Shown here piece after piece: positions 1 to 8,957 of a stretch of DNA of 64,000 nt (position 1 is its first letter; each line of letters opens with the position of its first letter). Source of the stretch: Methanobacteriota archaeon (GTDB taxonomy: Archaea; Halobacteriota; Methanosarcinia; Methanosarcinales; Methanosarcinaceae). The stretch lies in contig JAEWQJ010000022.1 in NCBI GenBank assembly GCA_023399215.1, forward strand, positions 62,001 to 126,000. The letters run 5' to 3'. The position numbers and the translations under genes are program-made. The notes beneath the pieces were generated by a model, which was given only the letters and a program-made list of their open reading frames with translations, had not been told where the DNA came from and made no database searches.

Positions 1-241
1 CTCTTCGGTAAAATGCTTCCGCTAAAATCATTTCAAACTGTATAATGAGGCTCTTCACTGAGAAATAGTTAAGGAATTGTTGAAGAATTCCAAGGAATTC
101 CGGCTAATTAGGGAATTACGAGAATTACGCCGGAATTTCTGCTCAAGATAGCAGTCTCGAATATATAATTTGGGTCCGAGCCTATTCTGGATACAGACCA
201 CTATAGGCTGCAGGCGTTTGCCGAAATTTTTATGATAAAGT

Positions 242-249
242 TTTATATA
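242..249 (+). promoter_or_regulatory. Putative TATA box for the cfbDCB operon
   Basis: TTTATATA lies in an AT-rich stretch. Archaeal initiation about 25 bp downstream would start near 270 and leave a leader of roughly 190 nt before cfbD. Inference from sequence only; no start site has been mapped. Confidence 0.5.
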
Positions 250-300
250 GGCTCTTCCAATCTGTATTCGTTTCCATTACTCGCTTTAATTTCAACTGAT

Positions 301-354
301 CGTGTTTCCCAATCACATTGCGGTACAGGTGATTCGTGTTTCCCAATCACATTG
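301..354 (+). repeat. 20-bp direct repeat in the cfbD leader
   Basis: CGTGTTTCCCAATCACATTG occurs exactly at 301-320 and 335-354, 34 bp apart. Both copies fall between the putative TATA box and the cfbD start, so they could be a paired binding site or an RNA element of the F430 operon. Confidence 0.8.
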
Positions 355-457
355 TGTTGCAGATGATAGTTCATATCTTGAGGTCACAGAAGTTTTCAGG
401 GAAATGCGCTCTATCATTCTTATCAGTATCCCTATTATCTAAACAAGAGGATTTGTT

Positions 458-1570
458 ATGGCTGAAAAAGAGATTTCAATCATTCATCCCCGCCCAAGTT
501 CCATAGTTGCGGCTCTTTACACTCTGAGAGACTTAAATGTTGATGTTGCTATCATGCATGGGCCTCCAGGGTGTTCCTTTAAACATGCAAGGCTGCTCGA
601 AGAAGACGGTATACATGTTGTTACCACAGGCCTTGACGAGAACAATTTCGTTTTCGGAGGGCATGACAAACTTGTCCAACTTATCAACAAGTCAGTGGAA
701 CTTTTCAATCCTAAACTTATAGGTATTGTAGGAACCTGCCCCAGCATGATTATAGGGGAAGAAATGCATGACGCCGTGCTAGAGGCAAATCCTGATGTCC
801 CTGTAATCGAAGTCGAGGTGCACGCAGGCTATCACGATAACACAAAAGGAGTACTCTTTGCCCTGGAATCCGCACTCGATGCAGGGATTATTGATCACAA
901 AGAGTTCGAGCGTCAGAAATACCTCCTTGAAAAAGCTACAGAAGTAGAGAAAAAGTTTGGGGCTGCAAGCAGGGAATACCTTGCCCCCTCCCGCGGGGAT
1001 GTCAAATACAAAGCCGCACAGCGCGTAATTCAACTTCTTAAGGAAGGCAAGAAGGGTCTTGTCATTATGAATGCCAAAAAAGAAACCGGCTACATGTTTG
1101 CAGACATTACCCTTGCAGTCAATGAGGTTGCAGAAGCTCTCGGGAAAAAAGAAAACCTTATCAATATGGCAAATATCGACCCTGAGCTCGGGCTTCCCAG
1201 AGTAAGGCAGCATGCCGAGTATATAACGAGAGACCTCAAAGCACATGGGGTTGAGGTGCATGAAATCATTGGCGGCATGGACGAGTATCCGATTGCAGGC
1301 GAAAAGGTAAGCGAATTAATAAAAGAAAAATACAGTGATTTTGATTTTGCAGTCATTTCGGGTGTTCCACATGCAATCCCTATAGAGAACATAAAGAACA
1401 TGGAACTGATTTCGATAACTAACGGCCCGAGACAGGTCTTGCCCTTAAAAGAAATGGGGCATGAGTATGTGCTGGTAGAAATCGACCTCCACCCGAAAAC
1501 ACTGGGAGTCAGTGGGATTGTGGAATCCGAATTTGGGGCTACCTTAAGGGAAGTTGCAAAGGAAGCCTGA
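458..1570 (+). CDS. cfbD: Ni-sirohydrochlorin a,c-diamide reductive cyclase subunit CfbD
   Basis: NifD-like catalytic subunit which, with the reductase CfbC, performs the multi-electron reduction and lactam ring closure in coenzyme F430 synthesis (cofactor of methyl-coenzyme M reductase). Cytoplasmic. At 370 aa it has the usual CfbD length. Cys39 in HGPPGC (34-39) and Cys94 in GTCPSMIIGEE (92-102) are likely iron-sulfur ligands. The ATG follows AGAGG at 446-450. It opens a three-gene operon with cfbC (37-bp gap) and cfbB. The cfbA and cfbE genes of the pathway are not in this window. Assignment rests on family recognition and on the cfbC/cfbB neighbours. Confidence 0.95.
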   Translation: MAEKEISIIHPRPSSIVAALYTLRDLNVDVAIMHGPPGCSFKHARLLEEDGIHVVTTGLDENNFVFGGHDKLVQLINKSVELFNPKLIGIVGTCPSMIIGEEMHDAVLEANPDVPVIEVEVHAGYHDNTKGVLFALESALDAGIIDHKEFERQKYLLEKATEVEKKFGAASREYLAPSRGDVKYKAAQRVIQLLKEGKKGLVIMNAKKETGYMFADITLAVNEVAEALGKKENLINMANIDPELGLPRVRQHAEYITRDLKAHGVEVHEIIGGMDEYPIAGEKVSELIKEKYSDFDFAVISGVPHAIPIENIKNMELISITNGPRQVLPLKEMGHEYVLVEIDLHPKTLGVSGIVESEFGATLREVAKEA

Positions 1571-1607
1571 GCAAGAAGAGCCAGGATAAAATCAGGAGGA
1601 AGATCCT

Positions 1608-2405
1608 TTGAAAAACCAGAAGATCATAGCGATCTACGGAAAAGGCGGCATAGGCAAATCGAGTACAGCTTCAAACGTTGCCGCTGCCTGCGCCGAGGCA
1701 GGAAAGAAGGTCATGATTATAGGCTGCGATCCTAAAAGTGACTCATCAATAACCCTTCTAAGAGGCAGGAGAATTCCAACTATTCTCGACCTCCTGCGTG
1801 AGGGTGTGGACATAAAGAAAGAAGATGTGGTCTTTGAAGGATATGCAGGCGTCAAATGCGTGGAAGCAGGCGGTCCAGAGCCAGGCATAGGGTGTGCAGG
1901 GAGAGGAATCATTGTTGCCATCCAGAAATTGAAAAGCGTCTCAGGAAATCTCTTAAAAGAGCAGGATTTGATCATTTACGATGTGCCCGGAGACATCGTC
2001 TGCGGAGGGTTTGTTGCCCCTGTCAGAAAAGGGTTCGTAAATGAGGCTTATGTCCTGACCTCAGGAGAGTACATGCCCCTTTATGCAGCAAATAATATCT
2101 GTAAAGGCTTATCGAAGATAGGAATGCCGCTTAGCGGGGTAATCTGCAATTCCAGAAATGTAAGCAGGGAAGAGGAAATCGTTTCGAAGTTTTCTGAGGA
2201 GATCGGTAGCCAGCTTATGGCTTTTATCCCGAAGAAGCAGGTAGTTCAGGATTGCGAAAGAGAAGGTTATTCTGTAATGGAAAAGGCACCTGAATCCGAG
2301 ATTGCGCAGATCTATCGCGAGCTTGGGAAAGCAATTCTTGAAAACGAAAAACGAGTTACAGTCGATTCCCTGAGTGATGAGCGGTTGAGGGAATTAACAA
2401 AATAA
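1608..2405 (+). CDS. cfbC: F430 reductive cyclase, NifH-like reductase component CfbC
   Basis: ATP-dependent electron donor to CfbD, homologous to nitrogenase iron protein and BchL. The P-loop GKGGIGKSS spans residues 11-19. Cys96 (GIGCAGRG) and Cys132 (DIVCGGF) are the two ligands expected to hold a [4Fe-4S] cluster between the subunits of a homodimer. 265 aa, typical. The start is TTG, supported by AGGAGGA at about 1594-1600. It lies between cfbD and cfbB, so co-transcription is expected. A nitrogenase NifH is excluded by the context and by the lack of nifD/nifK. Confidence 0.95.
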   Translation: MKNQKIIAIYGKGGIGKSSTASNVAAACAEAGKKVMIIGCDPKSDSSITLLRGRRIPTILDLLREGVDIKKEDVVFEGYAGVKCVEAGGPEPGIGCAGRGIIVAIQKLKSVSGNLLKEQDLIIYDVPGDIVCGGFVAPVRKGFVNEAYVLTSGEYMPLYAANNICKGLSKIGMPLSGVICNSRNVSREEEIVSKFSEEIGSQLMAFIPKKQVVQDCEREGYSVMEKAPESEIAQIYRELGKAILENEKRVTVDSLSDERLRELTK

Positions 2406-2468
2406 ATTAGAGTGTCAATAGTTGAATAAACACATCAGGGTGAATAAACACAAAGGGGTATCGAAAAA

Positions 2469-3956
2469 ATGCTTAATGACAAGCAATCCGCAGCAGAGAA
2501 TATTCCCAGGATTCTCATTTCCGCAGACCGTTCTTCCTCAGGCAAGACTACAATCTCCATGGGCCTGATGGCTGCTCTCGTTTCAAGGGGATATAAAGTC
2601 CAGCCCTTTAAGGTCGCTCTGGACTATATCGACCCGAGTTATCATACTGAAATAACTGGCAGGTTCTGCCGGAACCTTGACGGCTACCTTATGGATGAAA
2701 ACGGAATTCTGGATGTCTATACTCATGCCTGTGAAGCCGGCGAGAATGCGGATATTGCGATTATTGAAGGAGTTCGCGGGCTTTATGAAGGTTTTGAAAG
2801 CTTAAGCGACCTTGGAAGCACTGCCCAGATCGCAAAGATCCTTAACTGCCCTGTAATCTTTGTAATCAATGCCCGGAGCATTACCCGTTCAAGTGCTGCC
2901 CTTATCAACGGATACAGAAACTTCGACCCTGATGTGGAAATTGCAGGAGTTATCCTTAATAACATAGGAAGCCCCCGCCATGCCGAAAAAGCAAAAGAGG
3001 CAATCGAACATTATACAGGCGTTCCGGTTATAGGAATTGTTCCAAGAGACCCCGCGATGCAGATTTCCATGCGCCATCTAGGGCTTATGCCAGCTCTCGA
3101 AGGCCGAAGACGACTTGGGGACGGAGGCTTTGAAGCCCGCCTTCAAGGCATTGAAGAAATCATCAATAAAGGAATTGATGTAGACCGCTTTATGGAAATC
3201 GCAAAAAGCGCAAAGCCCCTGAAAAGCCCTGAAAATAGCGTTTTTTCGTCGGTCTCCAGCGGCGGAGCACCCAGGCCAAAGATCGGGGTCGCCCTTGATG
3301 AGGCTTTCAACTTCTACTATCACGATAACATTGATCTCCTGAATCTTGCAGGCGCAGAAATTGTTTACTTTAGCCCTGTTAAAGACACCTCACTTCCGGA
3401 AGTTGACGGGCTCTATATTGGAGGAGGTTATCCCGAACTCTTTGCAGCCGAACTTGAAGCAAATGAGTCCATGCGCCAGGATATCAAAACAGCGTCTGCT
3501 GAAGGCATGCCTATTTATGCCGAGTGCGGAGGGCTTATGTACCTTACGGAAAAAATAAGCACAGGCGTCCCCGGAAAAGGCACCTATCACGATGCCTCAA
3601 TGCCGGAATCTACATACTCAATGGTAGGGGCCCTACCAGGGCATACTATTATGGGACAGACAAGAGTGGTCAGCTACAATATCGGAACCCTTAATAAGGA
3701 CTGCCTTCTCGGGAAAAAAGGCAACAGCTTCAAGGGGCACGAATTTCACCATTCTGAAATAAAGGAAATTCCTGAGGATGCTGAATTTGCAATAACTCTG
3801 TCAAGAGGTACAGGCATAAAGAACGGCATGGACGGGCTTATTTCTGAAAATACCCTGGGTTCATATGCCCACCTGCATGGAGTTGCTTACAGGGAGCTTG
3901 CAAGCTCACTTGTAGACGCTGCAAGAAATTTCAGGGGATCTCGGGTTCTTCCGTGA
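2469..3956 (+). CDS. cfbB: Ni-sirohydrochlorin a,c-diamide synthase CfbB
   Basis: Glutamine- and ATP-dependent amidation of the a and c acetate side chains of Ni-sirohydrochlorin, the step before CfbCD. CobB/CbiA fold: an N-terminal P-loop domain (SSSGKTT, residues 22-28) and a C-terminal class I glutaminase domain with nucleophile Cys353 in YAECGGLMYL. 495 aa, somewhat longer than the usual 450-460. It follows cfbC after 63 bp; the Shine-Dalgarno (AAGGGG) is moderate. Sequence alone resembles cobyrinate a,c-diamide synthase, but linkage to cfbC and cfbD decides for F430. Confidence 0.93.
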   Translation: MLNDKQSAAENIPRILISADRSSSGKTTISMGLMAALVSRGYKVQPFKVALDYIDPSYHTEITGRFCRNLDGYLMDENGILDVYTHACEAGENADIAIIEGVRGLYEGFESLSDLGSTAQIAKILNCPVIFVINARSITRSSAALINGYRNFDPDVEIAGVILNNIGSPRHAEKAKEAIEHYTGVPVIGIVPRDPAMQISMRHLGLMPALEGRRRLGDGGFEARLQGIEEIINKGIDVDRFMEIAKSAKPLKSPENSVFSSVSSGGAPRPKIGVALDEAFNFYYHDNIDLLNLAGAEIVYFSPVKDTSLPEVDGLYIGGGYPELFAAELEANESMRQDIKTASAEGMPIYAECGGLMYLTEKISTGVPGKGTYHDASMPESTYSMVGALPGHTIMGQTRVVSYNIGTLNKDCLLGKKGNSFKGHEFHHSEIKEIPEDAEFAITLSRGTGIKNGMDGLISENTLGSYAHLHGVAYRELASSLVDAARNFRGSRVLP

Positions 3957-4048
3957 TGTGTGAGGGCTCCGTTCTTAGTATATGCAAGCCCTATCCTTCT
4001 ATATGTAAGTCGAAAAAGCAATATTATATTAATCGATTATAACAATTT

Positions 4049-4168
4049 AGATTACAACTGATCAGATTACAACAGACTAGATTACAACTGATCAGATTAC
4101 AGCAGATTAGATTACAACAGATTAGATTACAACTGATCAGATTACAACAGATTAGATTACAACAGATC
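4049..4168. repeat. Eight tandem copies of a 15-bp unit
   Basis: Unit AGATTACAACWGATY repeated eight times without gaps in the gap between cfbB and endA (3957-4326). The array ends about 160 bp before endA. The rest of the gap is AT-rich with no gene. Confidence 0.95.
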
Positions 4169-4326
4169 AATCACGATAAACTGGATAATTATAACAAATT
4201 ATTTTAATAACAAACTATTTTATGAGAACCTAGATCTAGAGAAATTACGCTATAGCAAATTAAACTACAGCAAGCCAGACTGGTAAAGAACTTATTTTCA
4301 TTTCATTTTCTTTTCAGGTGAATCTA

Positions 4327-5379
4327 TTGAAAACACAACTTAAAGGAGACCGGGTCCTTGCCGGAAAGGAAGCGGTAGCCGAACTTTATAAAACTGGTTA
4401 CTTCGGGCGTCCTAAAGGTGAGGGGCTTGAACTCTCGCTTGTAGAAGCTGCTTTTCTCCTGTCCAGAGGAAAGCTTGATATTGAACTCGAAGGCACACTG
4501 CTCGATTTCAGAGCCTTTTTCGAACAGGCTTCCTTGAGGCAGCCGAATTTTGAGCTGAAATATATAGTTTATAAGGACCTTAAAGAAAGAGGGTATTATG
4601 TTCAGCCATCAACTGCGGATTTCCGGGTGTATCCCAGAGGCAGCCACCCAGGTAAAAGTGCAGCAAATATTTTTGTTCATGTCCAGTCTGAAAGGCAGCT
4701 CCTTCCTGTAAAACTTCTTCAGGATTCAGTTACCTCGGCAGAGAACGTGCATAAGCAGTTTATCCTTGCTGTGGTGGATGAAGAAAGTGACCTCACCTTC
4801 TATGAGGTTAAAACCGCAGTTCCCAAAGGAGAAATGACTGAGCCATATCCTGCCATCAAAACCGATGCCACTTTCCTGGAAGACAGGGTAATAGCCTGGG
4901 ATTCTCAGGCTTCAGAAACTCTCTATAAAAGGGGCTTTTACGGAAAAATGCTGGACTCCGAGAGGCTGCAGCTTTCCCTGGTCGAATCCCTTTACCTCTT
5001 TTCCAGAGGCATAATAACGGTTCGGGACAGAAAAGGTAAAGTGTTTTCATTTGACGAGTTTGTCGAGAAAGCCTCGGAGATTGAAAGCTTTTTCCTTAGA
5101 AAGTACAGTGCATATAAAAATCTCAGGGATTCGGGGCATGTGGTCAAAACCGGTTTTAAATTCGGGACAAATTTCAGGGTATACAGAAAGGTAGAGTCAA
5201 TAGAAAAAATTCCTCATTCGGAATACCTTGTAAATGCCATCCCTGCGGATTTTGAGTTCAGGCTTTCGGTTATGTCCGGAGCTGTCAGGCTTGCAAACAG
5301 CGTCAGGAAAAAAATGCTTTTTGCGGTTGAGAAAAGTGAGGAAATCGAGTATCTAGACATCGGCCGGACAAAGATGTAA
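4327..5379 (+). CDS. endA: tRNA-splicing endonuclease EndA
   Basis: Cuts bulge-helix-bulge introns from pre-tRNAs. 350 aa: two tandem endonuclease units (homologous stretches around residues 15-165 and 190-350), the homodimeric two-unit architecture known from Archaeoglobus. The C-terminal unit keeps the family's Tyr-His-Lys active-site context: FRVYRK, PHSEYLV, then SVRKKMLF. The N-terminal unit is degenerate at the His. The TTG at 4327 is preferred because AGGTGA sits just upstream; a GTG at 4318 is in frame but has no ribosome site. Followed by the DUF2209-type gene and hflX on the same strand. Confidence 0.93.
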   Translation: MKTQLKGDRVLAGKEAVAELYKTGYFGRPKGEGLELSLVEAAFLLSRGKLDIELEGTLLDFRAFFEQASLRQPNFELKYIVYKDLKERGYYVQPSTADFRVYPRGSHPGKSAANIFVHVQSERQLLPVKLLQDSVTSAENVHKQFILAVVDEESDLTFYEVKTAVPKGEMTEPYPAIKTDATFLEDRVIAWDSQASETLYKRGFYGKMLDSERLQLSLVESLYLFSRGIITVRDRKGKVFSFDEFVEKASEIESFFLRKYSAYKNLRDSGHVVKTGFKFGTNFRVYRKVESIEKIPHSEYLVNAIPADFEFRLSVMSGAVRLANSVRKKMLFAVEKSEEIEYLDIGRTKM

Positions 5380-5478
5380 ATACTCGTATACGAGTTCGGA
5401 CCTGACCGAAAGGAGTTTTCCCTGATCTTACCGTTTCTTAATTTTATGAAAAACATATCTTCAGCCGAGGGAGAATAT

Positions 5479-5874
5479 ATGTGGGATATTATTGCAGTAG
5501 ACATCTCTGGCAGGCACAGGATTAAAGGAGGGTATTATATGGTATGTGCGGCCGCAGCGCTTACGGTTTCGGCTAGTAATATTGAAAAAATCAAGCAGAT
5601 CAAAATCCTTCCCCTCTGGCAAAAAAGAGCTCCCAGCCTGCTGGACGTTGTGCAGCTAATCGAAGATACGGCTGACCAGCTTTCTTTTGAGGGTACGATT
5701 GTGGCAGAAAAGGGGGATATGTATAATAAACCCAAATGGGTGACCGAAAGTATGTTTTCCAGGGCTTTTAAGTATCAGGAATCGATTGCCGAGAGACGAT
5801 CGATTGAACTCGTGCACCATGTTTCCCTGAGCGCCCGCAATTTACTGATAAAAGAACTTGAAATCGAGGCATGA
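5479..5874 (+). CDS. DUF2209-type archaeal protein
   Basis: 131 aa, beginning MWDIIAVDISGRH. I recognise it with moderate certainty as the archaeal DUF2209 family, of unknown function. The opening (a beta strand ending in Asp-Ile-Ser-Gly) and the mixed alpha/beta pattern suggest a small RNase H-like or nucleotide-binding fold, which is inference. The ATG at 5479 is preferred over one at 5446 because GAGGGAG precedes it. Its stop overlaps the hflX start (ATGA), so the two are probably translationally coupled and may act around the ribosome or RNA. Confidence 0.75.
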   Translation: MWDIIAVDISGRHRIKGGYYMVCAAAALTVSASNIEKIKQIKILPLWQKRAPSLLDVVQLIEDTADQLSFEGTIVAEKGDMYNKPKWVTESMFSRAFKYQESIAERRSIELVHHVSLSARNLLIKELEIEA

Positions 5875-7181
5875 AAATTTCAGCTGAACAGAAATACGAT
5901 AAAGAATCAGGTAACGATAACAGGGTAATTCTCGTTAAAAGAACAATTCCCAATTCGGACCCTGAACGTGAAGAATACCTCTTACAGGAACTCAGAGAGC
6001 TTGCAAAGGCTGCAGGTTACCTGCCGGTTGGTGAGCTTAAGCAAACCAGGTATCCTGATTCGAAGTACCAGCTTGGCCGGGGGAAAATTGAGGAACTTGC
6101 CGAACTTATCAGGAGTACGGGTGTAGAGAAAGTAATTTTCTATAACAGGCTCTCTACAACCCAGCTCTTCAATATCTCGGAAATCTGCAAATGCCAGATT
6201 ATCGATAAATTCCAGCTCATCCTTGAGATCTTTGCAAAAAGGGCAACCACCCACCGCTCAAAACTCCAGGTCGAACTGGCAAGACTGAAATACGAGGTGC
6301 CCAGGGCAAGAGCTGTTGTTTCTCTCCTTAAAAAGGAGGAACGGGCAGGCTTCATGGGGCTTGGAGACTACGAGGATTCTTATGAACAGGACCTGAAGAA
6401 GAGGATAACAAGGATTCGGAATGAACTTGAATCTGCAGAAAAAGACGACGAATCTCTGCGAGCTCTAAGGCACAGGAAAGGTTTTTCCTTGATTTCACTT
6501 GCAGGATATACAAACGCCGGAAAAAGCACGCTTTTCAACGCAATTGTAGATGAAAGTGTTGAGGCAAAGAACATGCTTTTTACAACACTTGTGCCCATGA
6601 CCAGAGCTCTGGACCTGGGGGGGCGAAAAGCTCTTTTGACCGATACCGTGGGGTTTATAGAGGACCTTCCTCACTGGCTGGTTGATGCCTTCAAGTCCAC
6701 CCTTGACGAGATTTTTCTCTCAGACCTTATACTCCTGGTAGTGGATGCAAGCGAAAAACCCGAAACGATCCTACAGAAACTTTCAACATCTCACGATACT
6801 CTCTGGGACCGAATACAGGGAGTTCCTATTATTACCGTACTTAATAAAGCCGATCTGGTTGATGACTCCAAATTTAACGCCATTATGGATCATATAGGCT
6901 ATATGGCCCCTAACCCGGTCTTTGTTTCTGCAAAAAAAGGCACCGGGATGGCTGCGCTAAAAGCAGAAATAATAAAGCATCTGCCTCCCTGGTGTTTTTG
7001 CTCTCTTTCCCTTCCTAATTCGGAAAAAGGTATGTCAATGCTCTCCTGGCTGTATGAAGAAGGAATCGTACACAAAGTAGAGTTCGGAGAGCGGATACTT
7101 CTGGATTATGAAGCAAGAACAGAGATAATTAACCGAGCACATGCTCTCCTTGAACCTCAGGAAGATCAAAAAAGTGAGTGA
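5871..7181 (+). CDS. hflX: GTPase HflX
   Basis: Ribosome-associated GTPase of the Obg-HflX superfamily; in bacteria HflX splits stalled or heat-damaged ribosomes. 436 aa. The N-terminal HflX domain (about 35-190) includes the glycine-rich YQLGRGK and a long helical stretch. The G domain follows: G1 GYTNAGKST (212-220), G2 FTTL, G3 DTVGF, G4 NKAD, G5 SAKKGTG. The start overlaps the stop of the preceding gene by 4 nt. Tandem hairpins follow the stop. Confidence 0.92.
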   Translation: MKISAEQKYDKESGNDNRVILVKRTIPNSDPEREEYLLQELRELAKAAGYLPVGELKQTRYPDSKYQLGRGKIEELAELIRSTGVEKVIFYNRLSTTQLFNISEICKCQIIDKFQLILEIFAKRATTHRSKLQVELARLKYEVPRARAVVSLLKKEERAGFMGLGDYEDSYEQDLKKRITRIRNELESAEKDDESLRALRHRKGFSLISLAGYTNAGKSTLFNAIVDESVEAKNMLFTTLVPMTRALDLGGRKALLTDTVGFIEDLPHWLVDAFKSTLDEIFLSDLILLVVDASEKPETILQKLSTSHDTLWDRIQGVPIITVLNKADLVDDSKFNAIMDHIGYMAPNPVFVSAKKGTGMAALKAEIIKHLPPWCFCSLSLPNSEKGMSMLSWLYEEGIVHKVEFGERILLDYEARTEIINRAHALLEPQEDQKSE

Positions 7182-7216
7182 TCTTTATTACACTTTTCTT
7201 AAACACCTCGATTTTT

Positions 7217-7264
7217 GATCAAACTTTTTCAAAAAAAGTTTGGATCAAACTTTTCTAAAGTTTG
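7217..7264 (+). terminator. Two adjacent hairpins after hflX
   Basis: The first is an imperfect inverted repeat at 7217-7246 (GATCAAACTTTTT against AAAAAGTTTGGATC). The second is a perfect 8-bp stem, CAAACTTT at 7246-7253 and AAAGTTTG at 7257-7264, with a TCT loop. Being 36 bp after the hflX stop they may terminate or stabilise its transcript. The rest of 7182-7652 shows no convincing gene. Confidence 0.5.
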
Positions 7265-7652
7265 TTCCTGAGGATATGTGTCACTCCCAAGCTTTTCAGA
7301 AGAATAGAAAGCTTTTTGAATTTTATAAAAACTACTGGAATATTGATAGAGCGTTTTTCAATATCTTTTTCTCAGAGAGTTTTTTGTATGGTTTGAATAC
7401 TGTTCGTATATCTACGAAAGGTACTTATATCCAGAAGTTGTTTGTTTACATGCGAACGGGTGTCTACTGAAAACATCAGACCCTCCTAATATCCTAAACT
7501 ACACCCCTAAAACTAGATTTTTACTATGTTTTTGCCCGTTCGCAATTCCTCCAGAATTTCACCCTATTCTTAAGACATCTTTTGTTCGCAAATGAACGAA
7601 CGTTTTTGCAGTCGGTAATAAACCTGGATGCCAATGGGCTCTCGTTTCAAAA

Positions 7653-7660
7653 TTTATATA
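7653..7660 (+). promoter_or_regulatory. TATA box of a near-leaderless PHP gene
   Basis: TTTATATA begins 35 bp before the ATG at 7688. Initiation about 25 bp downstream would fall within a few bases of the start codon, which also lacks a Shine-Dalgarno. Confidence 0.55.
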
Positions 7661-7687
7661 AATCCATTTCTCATTCTTCTGTTAAGT

Positions 7688-8362
7688 ATGAAATTCGATC
7701 TGCATGTACATTCCGAGTATTCAAAAGATAGCAAATCAAGCCATGATGACATCCTTAAAACCGCACGTAAAAGGGGGCTTGACGGATTTGCTATCTGTGA
7801 CCACGACACTGTGGAAGGCGGACTTGCCTGTAAAAAAAGAGCCCTGGAACTTGGCCTTGAGCTTACGGTCATTCCCGGGGTTGAGGTTAGTTCTTCGAAG
7901 GGGCATATCCTTGTTCTCGGAGTCAGCCAGAATATCGAGCCTCATCTGAGTCCAGAAGAAACGATTGAGATAGCCAGGAAACTCGGAGGCACGGTTATTA
8001 TCCCTCACCCCTTCAAGCGCAGTTCCCACGGGATAGGAAGTTTTGAAGGACTTGACGTTGATGCCGTTGAGGTTTTCAACTCCCGCTGCCTTTTTAATGG
8101 AGCCAACAGGAAAGCTGTAGTCGAAGCAAAGAGGCTTGGAATTCCGGGCGTTGCAGGAAGCGATTCCCATATTCCAGAAATGGTAGGCCAGGCATACACC
8201 GAGATTAACACACCGGAAAATACCCTCGACGCCGTGCTGGAAGCCATCCAAGAAGGAAAAGTTTCTCCTGCGGGAAAAAATACGCCTACGCCCATTATTC
8301 TTAAACAGATGTCAGGCAGCGCCAGGCGAAAAATTAAGAAAAAATTGTTTCGTAAAGCCTGA
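7688..8362 (+). CDS. PHP-domain metal-dependent phosphoesterase
   Basis: 224 aa, PHP family. Metal-binding motifs in order: DLHVHSEYSKDS near the N-terminus, CDHDT around residue 37, PGVEVS, PHPF, and GSDSH near residue 160. Related stand-alone proteins hydrolyse phosphoesters such as 3',5'-nucleoside bisphosphates or small RNA ends; the substrate here is unknown. A lysine/arginine-rich tail (RRKIKKKLFRK) hints at nucleic-acid contact. The ATG at 7688 is preferred over an in-frame ATG at 7628 because the TATA box lies between them and the family motif starts immediately after it. Confidence 0.88.
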   Translation: MKFDLHVHSEYSKDSKSSHDDILKTARKRGLDGFAICDHDTVEGGLACKKRALELGLELTVIPGVEVSSSKGHILVLGVSQNIEPHLSPEETIEIARKLGGTVIIPHPFKRSSHGIGSFEGLDVDAVEVFNSRCLFNGANRKAVVEAKRLGIPGVAGSDSHIPEMVGQAYTEINTPENTLDAVLEAIQEGKVSPAGKNTPTPIILKQMSGSARRKIKKKLFRKA

Positions 8363-8925
8363 AAGAACGCAAAATATAACTTCTCATATTCTGGAGTTTT
8401 AGAGGGATTGCACCCTCCTTATAACTACTTTATGTTTAACCAAAAAGTAAGTATGCGGTTTTGTAGATAGAATTAATCGTATTTTCTTTCTACTTATATA
8501 AAAATATGAGATGCACTGCAATAGGCATCTTCACAGAAGATTTAACCTATATCCTCATTTCCATTTTAATTCACGAAGCCGTTTAAAAGTTAATATCAGG
8601 AATATAATAGCTATTATAATAATAACCGCAATTATTATTTCACTGACCCCTATTATCACCCTTAATCCCCCTACTTTTACCCTTTTTAAATTAAAATTAT
8701 GCTACTTTTAATTATTATATTCTTCCACCCCTATATACTGTTTCTTCTATTCCTTCCTAACCCATACAGGTAAGTAAAAGAGTTTCATAACTATCGGCTC
8801 AACAGCGTGGCTCAACTGTGTTTTTGTGATATTGAACAACTGAGTATCCTTTTTTGATTTGTTTAAATTGATAGTGTCGTATTTTTCTTTAATTAACAAA
8901 ACTAAGAAAAATTTATTCCAGCTTA
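8363..8925. other. Gene-poor gap with alternative hairpins
   Basis: No supported gene. CTTATATA at 8493-8500 resembles a TATA box. Just beyond it, AGATGC (8509-8514) can pair with GCATCT (8525-8530), or ATCTTC (8527-8532) with GAAGAT (8536-8541), in mutually exclusive hairpins. A 66-codon frame at 8511-8711 has low-complexity composition and no ribosome site. Confidence 0.4.
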
Positions 8926-8935
8926 TTTATATATA
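8926..8935 (+). promoter_or_regulatory. TATA box upstream of the structured leader
   Basis: TTTATATATA; initiation about 25 bp downstream would fall at 8955-8960, exactly where the folded leader begins. Confidence 0.5.
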
Positions 8936-8957
8936 CTCCAGTTATAGGTATATAAGT

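Larger units (their letters stand above)
1..457. other. Non-coding leader region upstream of cfbD
   Basis: No gene is visible. A 9-bp perfect inverted repeat (AATTCCGGC at 96-104, GCCGGAATT at 129-137) could fold into a hairpin, possibly ending an upstream transcript. A TATA box and a direct repeat further on are listed separately. Confidence 0.6.

Noticed and set aside
4049..4168. Possible CRISPR array
   Set aside because: The copies are directly adjacent 15-mers with no unique spacers; the same holds for the other tandem arrays. No cas genes are present.
7240..7470. 76-codon ORF after hflX
   Set aside because: It starts inside the terminator-like hairpins with a weak TTG, and its composition is that of AT-rich non-coding DNA.
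8511..8711. 66-codon ORF in the 8.4-8.9 kb gap
   Set aside because: Low-complexity Ile/Asn/His content, no Shine-Dalgarno, and only about 15 bp from the TATA-like box, too close for transcription of the start.
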